In this document: positions 33,043 through 42,684 of the stretch, one piece after another
Layout of the letters: the number at the start of each line of letters is the position of its first letter
Numbering within the stretch: position 1 is the first letter of the stretch
NCBI RefSeq assembly: GCF_000485595.1
Contig: NW_014577300.1
Location: forward strand, 55,770 to 100,835
Origin: Priapulus caudatus
Taxonomy: Eukaryota > Priapulida > Priapulimorpha > Priapulimorphida > Priapulidae
Length of the DNA: 45,066 nt
Direction: 5' to 3'
Made by a program: the position numbers and the translations under genes
Notes under the pieces: model-generated
What the model was told of the DNA's origin: nothing
Seen by the model: the letters and a program-made list of their open reading frames with translations, nothing else
Database searches by the model: none

Positions 33043-33739
33043 GCTGGCACCACAGGCACTTGGAGCGTTTCAATAAAATATAATGCTAAACAAATACGAA
33101 ATCTATTTACAACCAAAGTCTTAATGTTTCTCTACTCTCTTTCACCTATTATTGCCGACAATTTCCTGTAAATGCGGTCTAAATGCTCATCTGCAATACA
33201 CACTGACACATAAATATATAGTGATATATAAAATAAACTATATATAATATATAATATATAGATATATGATATATAAACATAAACTATATATTTATGTGTC
33301 AGTGTGCAGCAGCTAGCGTGCCGCGGCCAACGTGTATTGCACATGAGCATTTGGACGGCATGTACAGGAAATTGGCGGCAATAATAGGTGAAAGAGAGTA
33401 GAGAAACATTAAGACTTTGGGGTAGTAAATAGATTTCGTATTTATTTTGCATTATATTTTATTGAAACGCTCCAAGTGCCGCAGATGGGGTCGTTATCGT
33501 ATCAGGTACTACAGATATGTACCCGAGGTAGTTTTAGGTTGTTTAGTATTATGTTTATATTTTTATATGAGGTATGTTTAGGGTTATGGTTAGGGTTAGG
33601 GTTAGGGCTAGGGTTAGGGTTAAGGTACACTTCTGTAGTACAAGTCTAGTACACTTTGTGTATACATGTACCTCGGATACATATCTGTAGTACCTGATAC
33701 GACAACGACCCCTTCAGCCCAAGTGCCTGTGGCTGGCAC
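33043..33739. mobile_element. Long fold-back, hAT-like non-autonomous element, with nested insertion
   Basis: GCTGGCAC at 33043-33050 is repeated at 33732-33739, an 8-bp target duplication. The element begins CACAGGCACTTGG (33051) and ends CCAAGTGCCTGTG (ending 33731), perfect inverted ends. The arms are long: 33051-33218 is matched in reverse by about 33289-33480, around an AT-rich centre. The right arm has about 28 extra bases near 33309-33340. No coding sequence is present. The 8-bp duplication suggests the hAT superfamily. The right end is interrupted by a second element at 33481-33718. Confidence 0.9.
33472..33727. mobile_element. 238-bp TIR element nested in the fold-back element, 9-bp target duplication
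   Basis: CCAAGTGCC at 33472-33480 is repeated at 33719-33727. The 238 bp between begins GCAGATGGGGTCGTT and ends with the reverse complement of GCTGAAGGGGTCGTT. The inverted ends stay similar for about 50 bp (CGTATCAGGTACTACAGATA is shared exactly). The interior has TTAGGG-like repeats at about 33586-33625. A 9-bp duplication is typical of Mutator-like elements, but the superfamily is not certain. A longer relative lies at 41846-42684. Confidence 0.9.
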
Positions 33740-35107
33740 AGGCTGTTGGAATGCAGATGACATGGAGGTACATGTAGTTGCATTAACTATACCGCGCCTG
33801 GATGATTCTACTACGGCTTCACCTAAAGATCCGGTTTTAACAGCTGCAAAAATTACACATTTCAAATGCGTACACTTTAAAAAACACCAAACGCACAAAA
33901 ACATTGAGAAAGTTTACATGGAGTGCTGTAAATTGGCAAACTTAACCAAGCTACGTGCGCTAATTACGTTCTACTGCCGCACGCGAAGATGCTTGTTACT
34001 GCGCGTTGGTATAACTACGGTCTGTTATATCATTTTTGTTTTTATCGCAATCCTAATTAATAGTTTTCTATTCTGTGACCTGGTAAGAAGCAGGGGCTAG
34101 ATGCGATGTAGGCATAGCCCCTGTTGCACTCGGTAATAAAACACATTTAACCAGCTACGACTCTGTGGGGGCTGTAGGTCGACGACAGTAAAATATCAGT
34201 GAGCCAGATACAAATCATAGAAACGAGTCACTATTAAGTCAACAAAGTTACACTTTGTTAAATTACTACACACAAAACGATTGATCGTTTTCCATATGTA
34301 CACACCAAACAGAACATGCTGAAAAATGTACAGACAGTTACATATTTGACTTTTAACAGGTACTTGAACTCTTCAGTTACGAGTAAAAACCAACATTACT
34401 GAAACTGCTCGCATAAAATATGTATCATCCAAGTAAATGCACACGCGTTGCTTGACGAGAGACATCTGACTGACTGATCAGCAAATTGAAATATGATCTC
34501 TTCTATAGAAACGTCTGCAGAATCATCAAACGCCTATGACATACGTACAGTCGAATAGACACATGCCATTTTTAAATTGTACACACACCGACATACGAGC
34601 GTGGCAAAACGGCTGCTTGTTGTTAAGACATAACGTAATCAGGATAGAGATTTATACATACGCATATCGATTGCCGTTACCAGTATGTGGAATTTTGGCA
34701 CGGGAGTATTATTTGAGATTGTGTTCATTTTAGAATGCCAGAATCTGCCAGTGGTTTCTTCCAGTATATATATATATATATATATACATGTATCCACGGG
34801 TATTAACTTTATGTTCGATGTCTTGCGAACAGCCCAAACAGTGAAACTGTGTCATGAGATAAAAGGAGTGTGCCCTGAAACATTCCATGCTGCAGTTCGA
34901 CCATGCTCGATTGAAATTCTACGAGAGCTGCAACCAACATACGGAGAGAAAACAACGACGTACTAATTGCCATCGACAAAAGAACAAACACTGGAAATTT
35001 TGGCCGATCACCTGATCACCAGACGCTTGCACACACCGCCACTGCTCGACTCGAGAACCTGTCAAGCTGCTGTGCGAGCCATCCCCCGACGCTGCCTGCC
35101 ATCTCTA
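33740..35107. other. Non-coding stretch; one frame reads through a single stop
   Basis: No gene was recognised. On the plus strand, one frame from about 34817 to 35180 is open apart from TAA at 34964-34966 and gives a fairly ordinary amino-acid mix ('RPCSIEILRELQPTYGEK', then 'STKEQTLEILADHLI'). I recognise no family, and it may be chance. A (TA)n run lies at about 34764-34786. Confidence 0.4.
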
Positions 35108-35109
35108 CG

Positions 35110-35544
35110 AGCGTTAGCTCAACGCCTGCGTGCTGACTGGGCACAGTTCAGCATCATGCGTGCTGACTGGGCAGTTCACTAGCCACGTGCACAGCGTTCG
35201 CGGTTCCGTTCACTCGCCGAGCGCACGATGCTACCAGCTCGCGGCCTGCATGCTGACCGGGCACAGTCCACCACGTTCACTCGCCGCGCGCGTGGCACTA
35301 CCAGCTCGCACCGTGCGTGTTTACTGGGAAGTTCACTCGCCACGTACACAGCGTCCGCGGTTCCGTTCACTCGCCGAGCGCACGATGCTACCAGCTCGCG
35401 GCCTGCATGCTGACCGGGCACAGTCCACCACGTTCACTCGCCGCGCGCGTGGCACTACCAGCTCGCACCGTGCGTGTTTACTGGGAAGTTCACTCGCCAC
35501 GTACACAGCGTCCGCGGTTCCGTTGCTACCAGCTCGCGGCCTGC
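35110..35544 (-). repeat. 157-bp tandem array repeating the CAS stop-codon region
   Basis: GCAGGCCGCGAGCTGGTAGC (minus strand) spans the last codons and stop of the CAS gene at 35525-35544. It recurs at 35387-35406 and 35230-35249, a period of 157 bp for the two array copies. Shorter half-copies (GCGAGCTGGTAG) occur between them. Other shared words are GGCGAGTGAAC and CCCAGTAAACACGCAC. In the transcript the array would be 3' UTR. Confidence 0.92.
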
Positions 35545-37640
35545 GTGACGACCATGCGCAGCTCGCTCGCAGCGTGCGAGATGTCCACGATGCTGTCCAC
35601 CATGTCCTGCATGGACTTCACCTGCGGGTAGTTCTGCGCGGCGACCTTCGTCGTCATCACCGTCACCTTGAGGCAGTCGCAGAGCGCGTTCGTCGCGCGG
35701 ATGATGCCCGTCTTCACGTCGGCCGACGCGACGTTGCGGTACAGCGTGTCGCCGATGTTGACGAGCCGGTGCGTCGAGAGCACGACGAACTTGCTGTGCG
35801 CGATGAACGACTTTGGCGGCTCGGTGTTCTCGACGGCGAGCAGGAATGCGTCGATGCCGTTCATCAGCTTCGCGACGTGCGAGGCGATCTGCGACGCGTA
35901 GAACTCGAGCACCTGCCGGTCGCCGCCGCCGCCGCCCACAGACGTCGCTGACGCCGGCACCTTCTTCGGGCTGCCGCCCTTCGGCTTCGCCTTGAGCGTC
36001 GCGTTGCCGTTGTTCGCGTCGTCGATCTGCACGTACTCGTAGTCGTGAAACCAGTCATCGCCGTCGTTCTCGTAGTCCTGGTCGCCGTCGTCGCCGCCGC
36101 CCTGCTTCGGCTTGGCGGTGCGCTGCGCGGGAACCGACGGCAGCGGCCGCTCTTGGATGCCTCCCCCGGCATCGCGTACCGCTTTCCTGCCAGGCTTCGG
36201 CAGGACGGCAGGCTTCCCGGAGGAGGAGGTCTTCGCCGGCGAGCCCTCCTTCGAGACGGTCGCCGCGCGCTTGAAGAGCAGCTTCGAGTTTGCGTGGATG
36301 ACGGAGGCGAGTGCGCGTGCGTCCTCGAGCAGCGTGCGCGCGCTCGCGACAATCTCGTCGAGGCTGGCGCCGCCGGGCTGCCGCGCGGCGAGCAGCGCCG
36401 GCTGCCACTCAATCCGGTCGATGGCGGCCATCGCGCGCTGCACGGCCGCGTGCTGCTCATCGACGGGCTTGCAGAGCCGCGCCAGCTTCGCCGCAAGGCC
36501 CTTGTCTGAGCAGCGCGCCGCGTTGGCGACGGCGCCGCGCGCAAAGTCGAGGAACTCGCGCAGCGACGACTGCACGCGTGTGCACGACAGCTTGATGTTG
36601 AAGATGTTCACCTCGAGCGCGTCCTTCGCGCGCCACGATGAGTGCACGAAGCCAAACAGCTTCGCGGCGGCGCCCTGCAGCTCCTGCTGCAGCTTCACGA
36701 GCATGTCCATCGCTGCGTCGAGGTCGAGCGGCAGCTCCTTGCCGTCGGTAGCCGCGGCAACGACGCCGCCGTCGCCGGAGAACGCGCCGCCGCCCGACGA
36801 CGATGACGCGGACGACGACGACGCCTTGCCGTCGCCGCTAAAGTTGGCGACCTCGAGCGGCTGATCCTTGGTGACCTGCGGCGGCACGTCGTAGACGAAG
36901 TCGCCGCTGTGCACGTAGTCGGGCGTTGCGCACTTCTTCGTCTTTGCGGCCTCGCCCTTCGCGGCGAGCACGGGCCGATTGCACGGCGGCACGTCGTACA
37001 GGTCTGCGACGAGCACCTGCTTCTGCTGCTGCTGGCCTGGCCCACCACCCGGCGGCACGTCGTATGTCGCGTTCACCGTCATGCACACGCGGCTCAGCTC
37101 GGCGCTGATGTCCGCAAACTTCTCGAGCACGTCCTCCGAGTCGCCGCTCATCGCCGTGGCGACGACACGCCGCGGGTTCGGCGGTGGGCAGTCGTAGACG
37201 TCGAGCAGCTCGCCGCTCGAGCGATTCGAGCCGCACGTGCTCGGCGGATTCGACAGCGACAGCGCGGCGTCCGTCAGACTCGACAGGCTCCCCGACGACA
37301 CTGTCGTGGCGTCGTCCGCGGCAACACCGCCGAGCAGCGACGACGACGCCGCGCTCGAGCGATCCGATTGCGGCCGGTCGTAGTCGTCGGCGACGGCGAC
37401 CGGGTGCGGCGGCACGCTGTACGTGTCGGCCATGTCGACGTGGACGGCGCGGCCGGGCGACGAGAACTGCGGCGAGGCGAAGGCGGCGACGGCGGCGGCG
37501 GAGGGCGGCACGTCGTACGTGTCGAGGGCGAGGCCCGGCACGGGGATGTTCTGCGGGTGGGGCACGTCGTAGTCAGCCTGGCCACGCAGCGGCGGTACGT
37601 CATACAAGTAGACGTCGCCGACGCGCTGCGGTGTCACCAC
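35526..37640 (-). CDS. BCAR1: CAS-family scaffold protein, main exon (substrate domain to C-terminus)
   Basis: CAS proteins are docking scaffolds at focal adhesions: Src and FAK phosphorylate their YxxP motifs to recruit Crk and drive migration. This 705-codon exon (stop TAG at 35528-35526) starts after acceptor TTTTCTCTCGCTAG, in phase 0. It encodes nine YxxP motifs near residues 13, 24, 42, 74, 87, 149, 193, 215 and 250 (mostly YDVP). A four-helix serine-rich region follows (about 290-450, 'MDMLVKLQQELQG', 'LREFLDFARGAV'). 'RPLPSVP' and 'DYEYVQI' are the Src SH3/SH2-binding pair. A FAT-like C-terminus ends it ('PPKSFIAHSKFVVLSTHRLV', 'IGDTLYRNV'). The exon is GC- and CpG-rich while its flanks are AT-rich. 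Which vertebrate paralogue is nearest (BCAR1, NEDD9, EFS, CASS4) cannot be told; invertebrates usually have one. Confidence 0.96.
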   Translation of the reverse strand: MVTPQRVGDVYLYDVPPLRGQADYDVPHPQNIPVPGLALDTYDVPPSAAAVAAFASPQFSSPGRAVHVDMADTYSVPPHPVAVADDYDRPQSDRSSAASSSLLGGVAADDATTVSSGSLSSLTDAALSLSNPPSTCGSNRSSGELLDVYDCPPPNPRRVVATAMSGDSEDVLEKFADISAELSRVCMTVNATYDVPPGGGPGQQQQKQVLVADLYDVPPCNRPVLAAKGEAAKTKKCATPDYVHSGDFVYDVPPQVTKDQPLEVANFSGDGKASSSSASSSSGGGAFSGDGGVVAAATDGKELPLDLDAAMDMLVKLQQELQGAAAKLFGFVHSSWRAKDALEVNIFNIKLSCTRVQSSLREFLDFARGAVANAARCSDKGLAAKLARLCKPVDEQHAAVQRAMAAIDRIEWQPALLAARQPGGASLDEIVASARTLLEDARALASVIHANSKLLFKRAATVSKEGSPAKTSSSGKPAVLPKPGRKAVRDAGGGIQERPLPSVPAQRTAKPKQGGGDDGDQDYENDGDDWFHDYEYVQIDDANNGNATLKAKPKGGSPKKVPASATSVGGGGGDRQVLEFYASQIASHVAKLMNGIDAFLLAVENTEPPKSFIAHSKFVVLSTHRLVNIGDTLYRNVASADVKTGIIRATNALCDCLKVTVMTTKVAAQNYPQVKSMQDMVDSIVDISHAASELRMVVTQAASW

Positions 37641-39317
37641 CTAGCGAGAGAAAACACAATGTGTGAAGTTGTAGCGAGGTTGTTTGGGGGGGGGGGTATC
37701 AAATGAAATCTACTGTGATACCAAACAGTTACGAAATGAATAATCTCTTACAGTGTTAGAATACCCCCCTGAGCAGGACTAGTTCATTTTTATGGGTTTT
37801 ACTGTATGTTATATAATCGAAATCAAGACTGGCTGGAGTTTCAGATTTATTTCCAAGATAGTCTTTTGTCGCATTCAACAGGCAATACTGCTTGAACAGG
37901 TGATTGCCAGAACAATTTCTTTCATAATTTCTATTATACAACAGCTTTTAAAACGGAAAGAACACACACGTACGTTCCCACACGCTCGCTTGTGCATGCC
38001 CGCACACACACTGACGCACACAAACGCAAATAGCCACACACACAAAAAAACAGCTATCAATACAAAGTGCTCACACACTCCAGCTGCGGCTACTAGGTGG
38101 AGAACGTTTTTCTCCGCACATGAAAAATCTCTTCACAGTACTAGCTGTAATTGTCTAAACAAACGTAATCCCCAACTCTGCCATTGAGACTATGAGGCGG
38201 CACAGCCGTTAAGAAAAGCAGTATCTGATTACAGCCCAAGAAAAACTTAAAGATAGCAACTTGGAATTCGGCCGCCGATCTGCAGCGGCATAGTGTATTC
38301 ACCCCTTAGACATGAGATGAACATTTAACTCCGATCTGGACGTAACCCTAACATACACGTTTATTTCTTCACAAAACAAGAAGCGGCAGAGCCATAATCA
38401 ATTTGTTTTGTTTAATATATGATGCTTTGGTAATAGGCTTGCGTTTTTGAGATCTGTAGCAGGGACTTGCGAGAATGAATTTACAGTTTTACGCAAAAAG
38501 TTTCAGAAGGCTACCTTGTTGGGATGGCCATAGCTTATATATTGGAGCCTAGGAGGCCTAGAAGGCCTAGAAGGTAGCCGGTGCTACTACATGGCAATGT
38601 AACTACCTGCAGGTTGCTTCACTCTTCGTAGTGATTGTATTGCTATGGGAACTAGGATTAACGTTCTATTCATCTCTTTTCATAATACCAGGAGTCCTGA
38701 TCATATGCAATTTCTTTATCCCTGCGGACCATGCGCATGATCATGAATGGCTACACATACATTGCTACACAGCCATAACAACCCATTACTTACTACTACC
38801 CAGAATTCTTAGACATCTATTACAGTGCTACTATTGCTACCGCTCATAGGGTCTATGTCCCCCAGGGTACTGCCGGAACGTAACCTGGTCACTATTTGAT
38901 ATGGTTAGGGTTAGGGTTAGGGTTAAGGAGTAGGTGTAGGCGACTCCCTAGACTCGTTAGTGGAGTATGCAAGGTACGGTCCGGCATATTAGATAGTACC
39001 AGCCTACCAGGGTACGTTCCGGTATACCAGACCGCACCCAGGGTACGTTCCGGCAGTACCCCGGGGGACATAGACCCTCTCAGCATTGTTACCCACCAAT
39101 GCTCTGCATACCGTGACCCCACAACACTGCTACTGGTCTATTGATACCGAGCGATCGCTATTATGTGACAAACCTCGGACGAATCCCTTACTCTTCTTCA
39201 TCATTATTTCTTAGATAGAGGTACGAATTTGGCTGAGGTGTGGTGAGTGCGATCGCGACACACACATACAGTCAAGCGCTCACCACTTTCTTGACCAGCA
39301 TCACACGTATACTGTAC
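37641..39317 (-). other. CAS-gene intron (1,677 bp)
   Basis: The intron has donor AAG-GTACAG at 39317 and acceptor CGCTAG at 37642-37641, both phase 0. The junction 'APNK' to 'VVTPQRVG' parallels the conserved 'AK-VVVPTRVG' region of vertebrate p130Cas, supporting a direct splice without another exon. The intron contains a G-run near 37687-37697, CA-rich patches around 37965-38050 and the TIR element at 38849-39078. I see no other CAS exon in it. Confidence 0.85.
38849..39078. mobile_element. TIR element with telomere-like TTAGGG repeats, inside the CAS intron
   Basis: The left end AGGGTCTATGTCCCCCAGGG is matched by the reverse complement of the right end (AGGGTCTATGTCCCCCGGGG). Similarity continues through GTACTGCCGGAACGTA on both sides, about 36 bp. 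The interior holds GGTTAGGGTTAGGG repeats (38902-38931) and several GGTACG(T/G)TCCGG words. No clear target duplication was found (CTCA flanks both ends, which is weak). Related fragments lie at 23795-24360. Confidence 0.8.
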
Positions 39318-39572
39318 CTTGTTGGGAGCCGAGTTCCAGCTGCGTCTGCGGAACTGCGCCTGCTTCTGTTCCACCGGCATTGGCTGACCGCTGGCCATCG
39401 CCCGCAGCCGGTTGGCCGGCGCGATGCCATTGCGGCCGCGCAGCGAGCAAAGCCACCATCCGACGAGCCCGCCTGGGCTCTCCTCGATAATGCTGACGAT
39501 GTCACCCTTGCGGAAGGCCAGCTCATCAGGGCTCTCCGCGATGTTGTCGTAGAGAGCTCTTGCTAGCATCGC
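39318..39572 (-). CDS. BCAR1: CAS-family scaffold protein, SH3 exon
   Basis: An 85-codon exon in phase 0 at both ends. The acceptor is CTTCTGATTGTAG (AG at 39574-39573), the donor GTACAG at 39317. After 'AMLARALYDN' comes a complete SH3 domain: ALYDN, 'SPDELAFRKGDIVSIIEES', 'GWWLCSLRGRNGIAPANRL'. In CAS proteins this N-terminal SH3 binds proline motifs of FAK, PYK2, PTP-PEST and C3G. The ATG at 39569 could start the protein, because vertebrate CAS proteins also begin only a few residues before 'ALYDN', but an upstream 5' exon is expected. A tandem array abuts the acceptor directly. A later GTGAGC at 39281 is a possible alternative donor but would change the phase. Confidence 0.95.
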
Positions 39573-40250
39573 CTACAATCAGAAGGAAGCCATTTGATGA
39601 GTAAGGGTGGGGTGACACTCCTGGGAGACACTTCTGTCAGAGACATCACCTACAAGCAGAAGGAAGACATCTGATGAGTGAGGTGGGGTGACACTGCTGG
39701 GGGACACTGATGTCCTAGACATCGCCTACAAGCAGAAGGAAGACATTTGATGAGTAAGGGTGGGTGACACTCCTGGGAGACACTTCTGTCAGAGACATCC
39801 CCTACAAGCAGAAGGAAGACATCTGATGAGTGAGATGGTGTGACACTGCTGGGAGACACTGATGTCCAAGACATTTGATGAGTAAGGTGGGGTGACACTG
39901 CTGGTGGACACCGATGTCCGAGACATCGCCTACAACTTACAAGCAGAAGGAAGACATTTGATGAGTAAGGGTGGGTGACACTGCTGGGGGACACTTCTGT
40001 CAGAGACATCACCTACAAGCAGAAGGAAGATATTTGATGAGTAAGGTGGGGTGACACTGCTGGTGGACACTGATGTCCGAGACATCGCCTACAAGCAGAA
40101 GGAAGACATTTGATGATGAAGGACGTTAGGTGGGGTGACACTGCTGGGGGACACTGCTATCAGAGACATTTCCTACAAGCAGAAGGAAGACATCTGATGA
40201 GTAAGGAGAGGGGTGACACTGCTGGGGGACACTGATGTCAGGGACATCGG
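39571..40250 (-). repeat. About 76-bp tandem array carrying repeated 3' splice sites
   Basis: Units on the plus strand begin GCCTACAAGCAGAAGGAAGA. Starts are at 39571, 39648, 39724, 39800, 39928, 40011, 40087 and 40171, with a unit missing this motif near 39866. Two sub-types alternate (GGGGGACACTGATGTC and GGGAGACACTTCTGTC), giving a higher order of about 152 bp. On the minus strand each unit reads CTTACTCATC, then CTTCCTTCTGCTTGTAG, then GCGATG, the same layout as the acceptor of the SH3 exon. Confidence 0.93.
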
Positions 40251-40269
40251 CTGGTAGGTCCAACTTCGG

Positions 40270-40325
40270 GAGTTTATGACAGAATACGTCGCTGAGAGCT
40301 GTTGCCATCAACGCCTGCAAGAGGA
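40270..40325 (-). pseudogene. Diverged copy of the SH3-exon start and acceptor
   Basis: On the minus strand TATCCTCTTGCAG (AG at about 40316) is followed by GCGTTGATGGCAACAGCTCT, closely resembling the start of the SH3 exon (GCGATGCTAGCAAGAGCTCT). The encoded start is 'ALMATALSDV' versus 'AMLARALYDN'. The resemblance ends after about 30 bp and no good donor follows, so it looks like a leftover of the duplication that seeded the array, or an unused alternative acceptor. Confidence 0.6.
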
Positions 40326-40329
40326 TAAT

Positions 40330-41100
40330 GGATCGTAACACAGCGGCTCTGGTCGGAGTCAGACATGCAATGCCTCGATCCTATGAAGTAGTTAGTTAGT
40401 TGATTGGATTCTTTAACTTCTGATGCAATCAATTCCCGTGGGAGTTTCAAAGGAATGACAGGAGTTAACTGCTATCGCAGAAAGTATGTCCCGTGTTTAA
40501 AACAACTAAATTATGAAAGGGAATGCAATGTTGAATCATATTTGTCATAAATGAAGGTGTTGTTGTAGTCAATGAAGAGCATGCAAGATTATTAAAATTT
40601 ACATTAACAATCTGAACGTATAGGAAAGCATTTACATAAAGTGCGTATCCTGCCTATCAAAAATCATATAAATTTATACTTGATCACTTCGCACACTTAC
40701 TGCCAGAAGTATCACTAAATATATTTGATCCTAATCCAAGTCTATATATTTTACATGCTAAAACAAGTCTTTTTTAAATATGCCTTGTTTGTAGCTCAAC
40801 TAATGACATTCACGCTGAAACACGGAATTCAAGCAAGTTGCAACACTGAAATTATCAGTTTGATTAACATAATTTGACACGCACGCACATACGTACACTG
40901 TTGCAACACCGAATCTGCCGTATATCCTTTGTATCACAACGAACATGCCAGCAGCTAAGGAACTTTCACCAGGACTATGCAAATAACTTGGTGCCCAACT
41001 AAGAATCAAATTTCTACTCATCTGATTTTGATCAATCTGGTTATTAAGAAGTATTAGATGGCAGGGAAGGTAGAGTGTCACCGGTTCCGACATACGTGAA
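40330..41100. other. AT-rich non-coding stretch upstream of the CAS gene
   Basis: No exon was recognised. A 5' exon or promoter of the CAS gene could lie here or further right, but nothing in the sequence identifies one. Confidence 0.4.
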
Positions 41101-41113
41101 GAACGAGAAGGGT

Positions 41114-41397
<284 letters not shown>

Positions 41398-41845
41398 CCG
41401 TTTAGCCTTGGACAATTTCCTCGTGTAACCAACCGCGAGGTTATCGTAGTTTTACTGCTCTATCAGTGAATCTAGGTTGGCGTGCGTGCTTCTTCTTCTT
41501 AGCAGCTTCTGCAGGCTAGTGCGATAGCGAGCTGGCTGCATTCACGTAGGGCGGCTGTGTGAAGCTTACAGACGATCCGAGTGTATTCATAATTGGTGTC
41601 AGAGGCAGCTCGCATGACAATAAGGGGCAGGTGGCTGTGAATGCGCGTAGCTCCCGTAAATAGTGTGCTACAGTACTGAGTATACGCGAACCCGATTGCT
41701 TCCCTCGCTGGTTAATTACGTGCAAATTGCAAATTCGGTGAAGCTTGCAATGTTTAATATGCTCTGCTTCTCCCGGCGTTACAGAGAACAGATGACCATT
41801 TTGATTAAGATAACAGTCACCTAGGAGGGCCAAGACACTGGTTAC
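41398..41845. other. Non-coding stretch
   Basis: No gene or repeat was recognised. Confidence 0.4.
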
Positions 41846-42684
41846 GCAGATGGGGTCGTTGTCGTATCATGTACTACAGATATGTACCCGAGGTACATAT
41901 ATGTATACACAAGTGTATCCTTGTTTCTACATAACCGTACTGCTGCGCTCCATAAATGTACCCAGGCGGGAAGTCTCGTTCAGTCACATGGTATTGTCGT
42001 AAAAGCCGGAAAACGGTATAACATAGGAAGAATTTAGCGCCTTCTGATTGGCTGGAATTTGGCAAGATGTCAGCCTCCATGACTTGTAGCCAAAATCCCG
42101 AATTATCTACCAAAAACCCTGAGGTCAGCTGTAAACTAATCGGTCCACGAACATAAACAGAAAGTAGAACAAAAACGTATTGCGTATAGGCCCCTACAAT
42201 GCATATCCTGATACCTGTTAATACTGCCCTATACACGAAACGATACAGATACGCAAATCGTATTATCATTTCCTAACTAAACCAATCTCGGCAGCTATAA
42301 ACCCAGACCCTCTCAAAGTCATAACTTAAGATTAAGATGAAAATAACACATTTGCACAAAGAATTGCAATTATAGTGATATTATATGTTATATTAATGAG
42401 TAAAATATGTGTTTTTCATGGAAAATACATCAGAAAACTTACTTATCTAACGGTTACAAACCAAAACAAACATTTACAAATGGCGTTTGTTCTCTTGTTT
42501 TGAAGGTTTACGACATTCTCGTACTTTATCGCGTGGTTTCATATGCTGCCCGCGGGGCAGGTACGTTTATGTAAACACAGGGTACATATATGCTGAGAAG
42601 ATACAGGTCTGGTACACTTGTGTTTACATATACGTACCTCGGGTACATATCTGTAGTACCTAATAAGACAACGACCCCTTCAGC
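41846..42684. mobile_element. 839-bp TIR element, relative of the nested element at 33481-33718
   Basis: The left end GCAGATGGGGTCGTTGTCGT and the right end (reverse complement GCTGAAGGGGTCGTTGTCTT) match each other. They share GTACTACAGATATGTACCCG exactly and then GAGGTAC, TATATGTA and ACACAAGTGTA, about 70 bp or more. No direct target duplication is visible at these exact ends. The roughly 650-bp interior has no recognisable transposase, so it would be non-autonomous. Confidence 0.82.

Noticed and set aside
33586-33625. True telomere or chromosome end
   Set aside because: Only a few TTAGGG units, embedded in a TIR element with unique DNA on both sides.
35130-37706. Long plus-strand and alternative minus-strand frames rich in Arg, Ala and Gly over the CAS exon
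   Set aside because: They are shadows of the GC-rich CAS coding frame, whose domains are unmistakable. The shadows show no domain.
39650-40341. Open frames through the 76-bp array as an extra CAS exon
   Set aside because: The frame translates tandem repeats with no similarity to CAS proteins, and no convincing donor follows the upstream acceptor.
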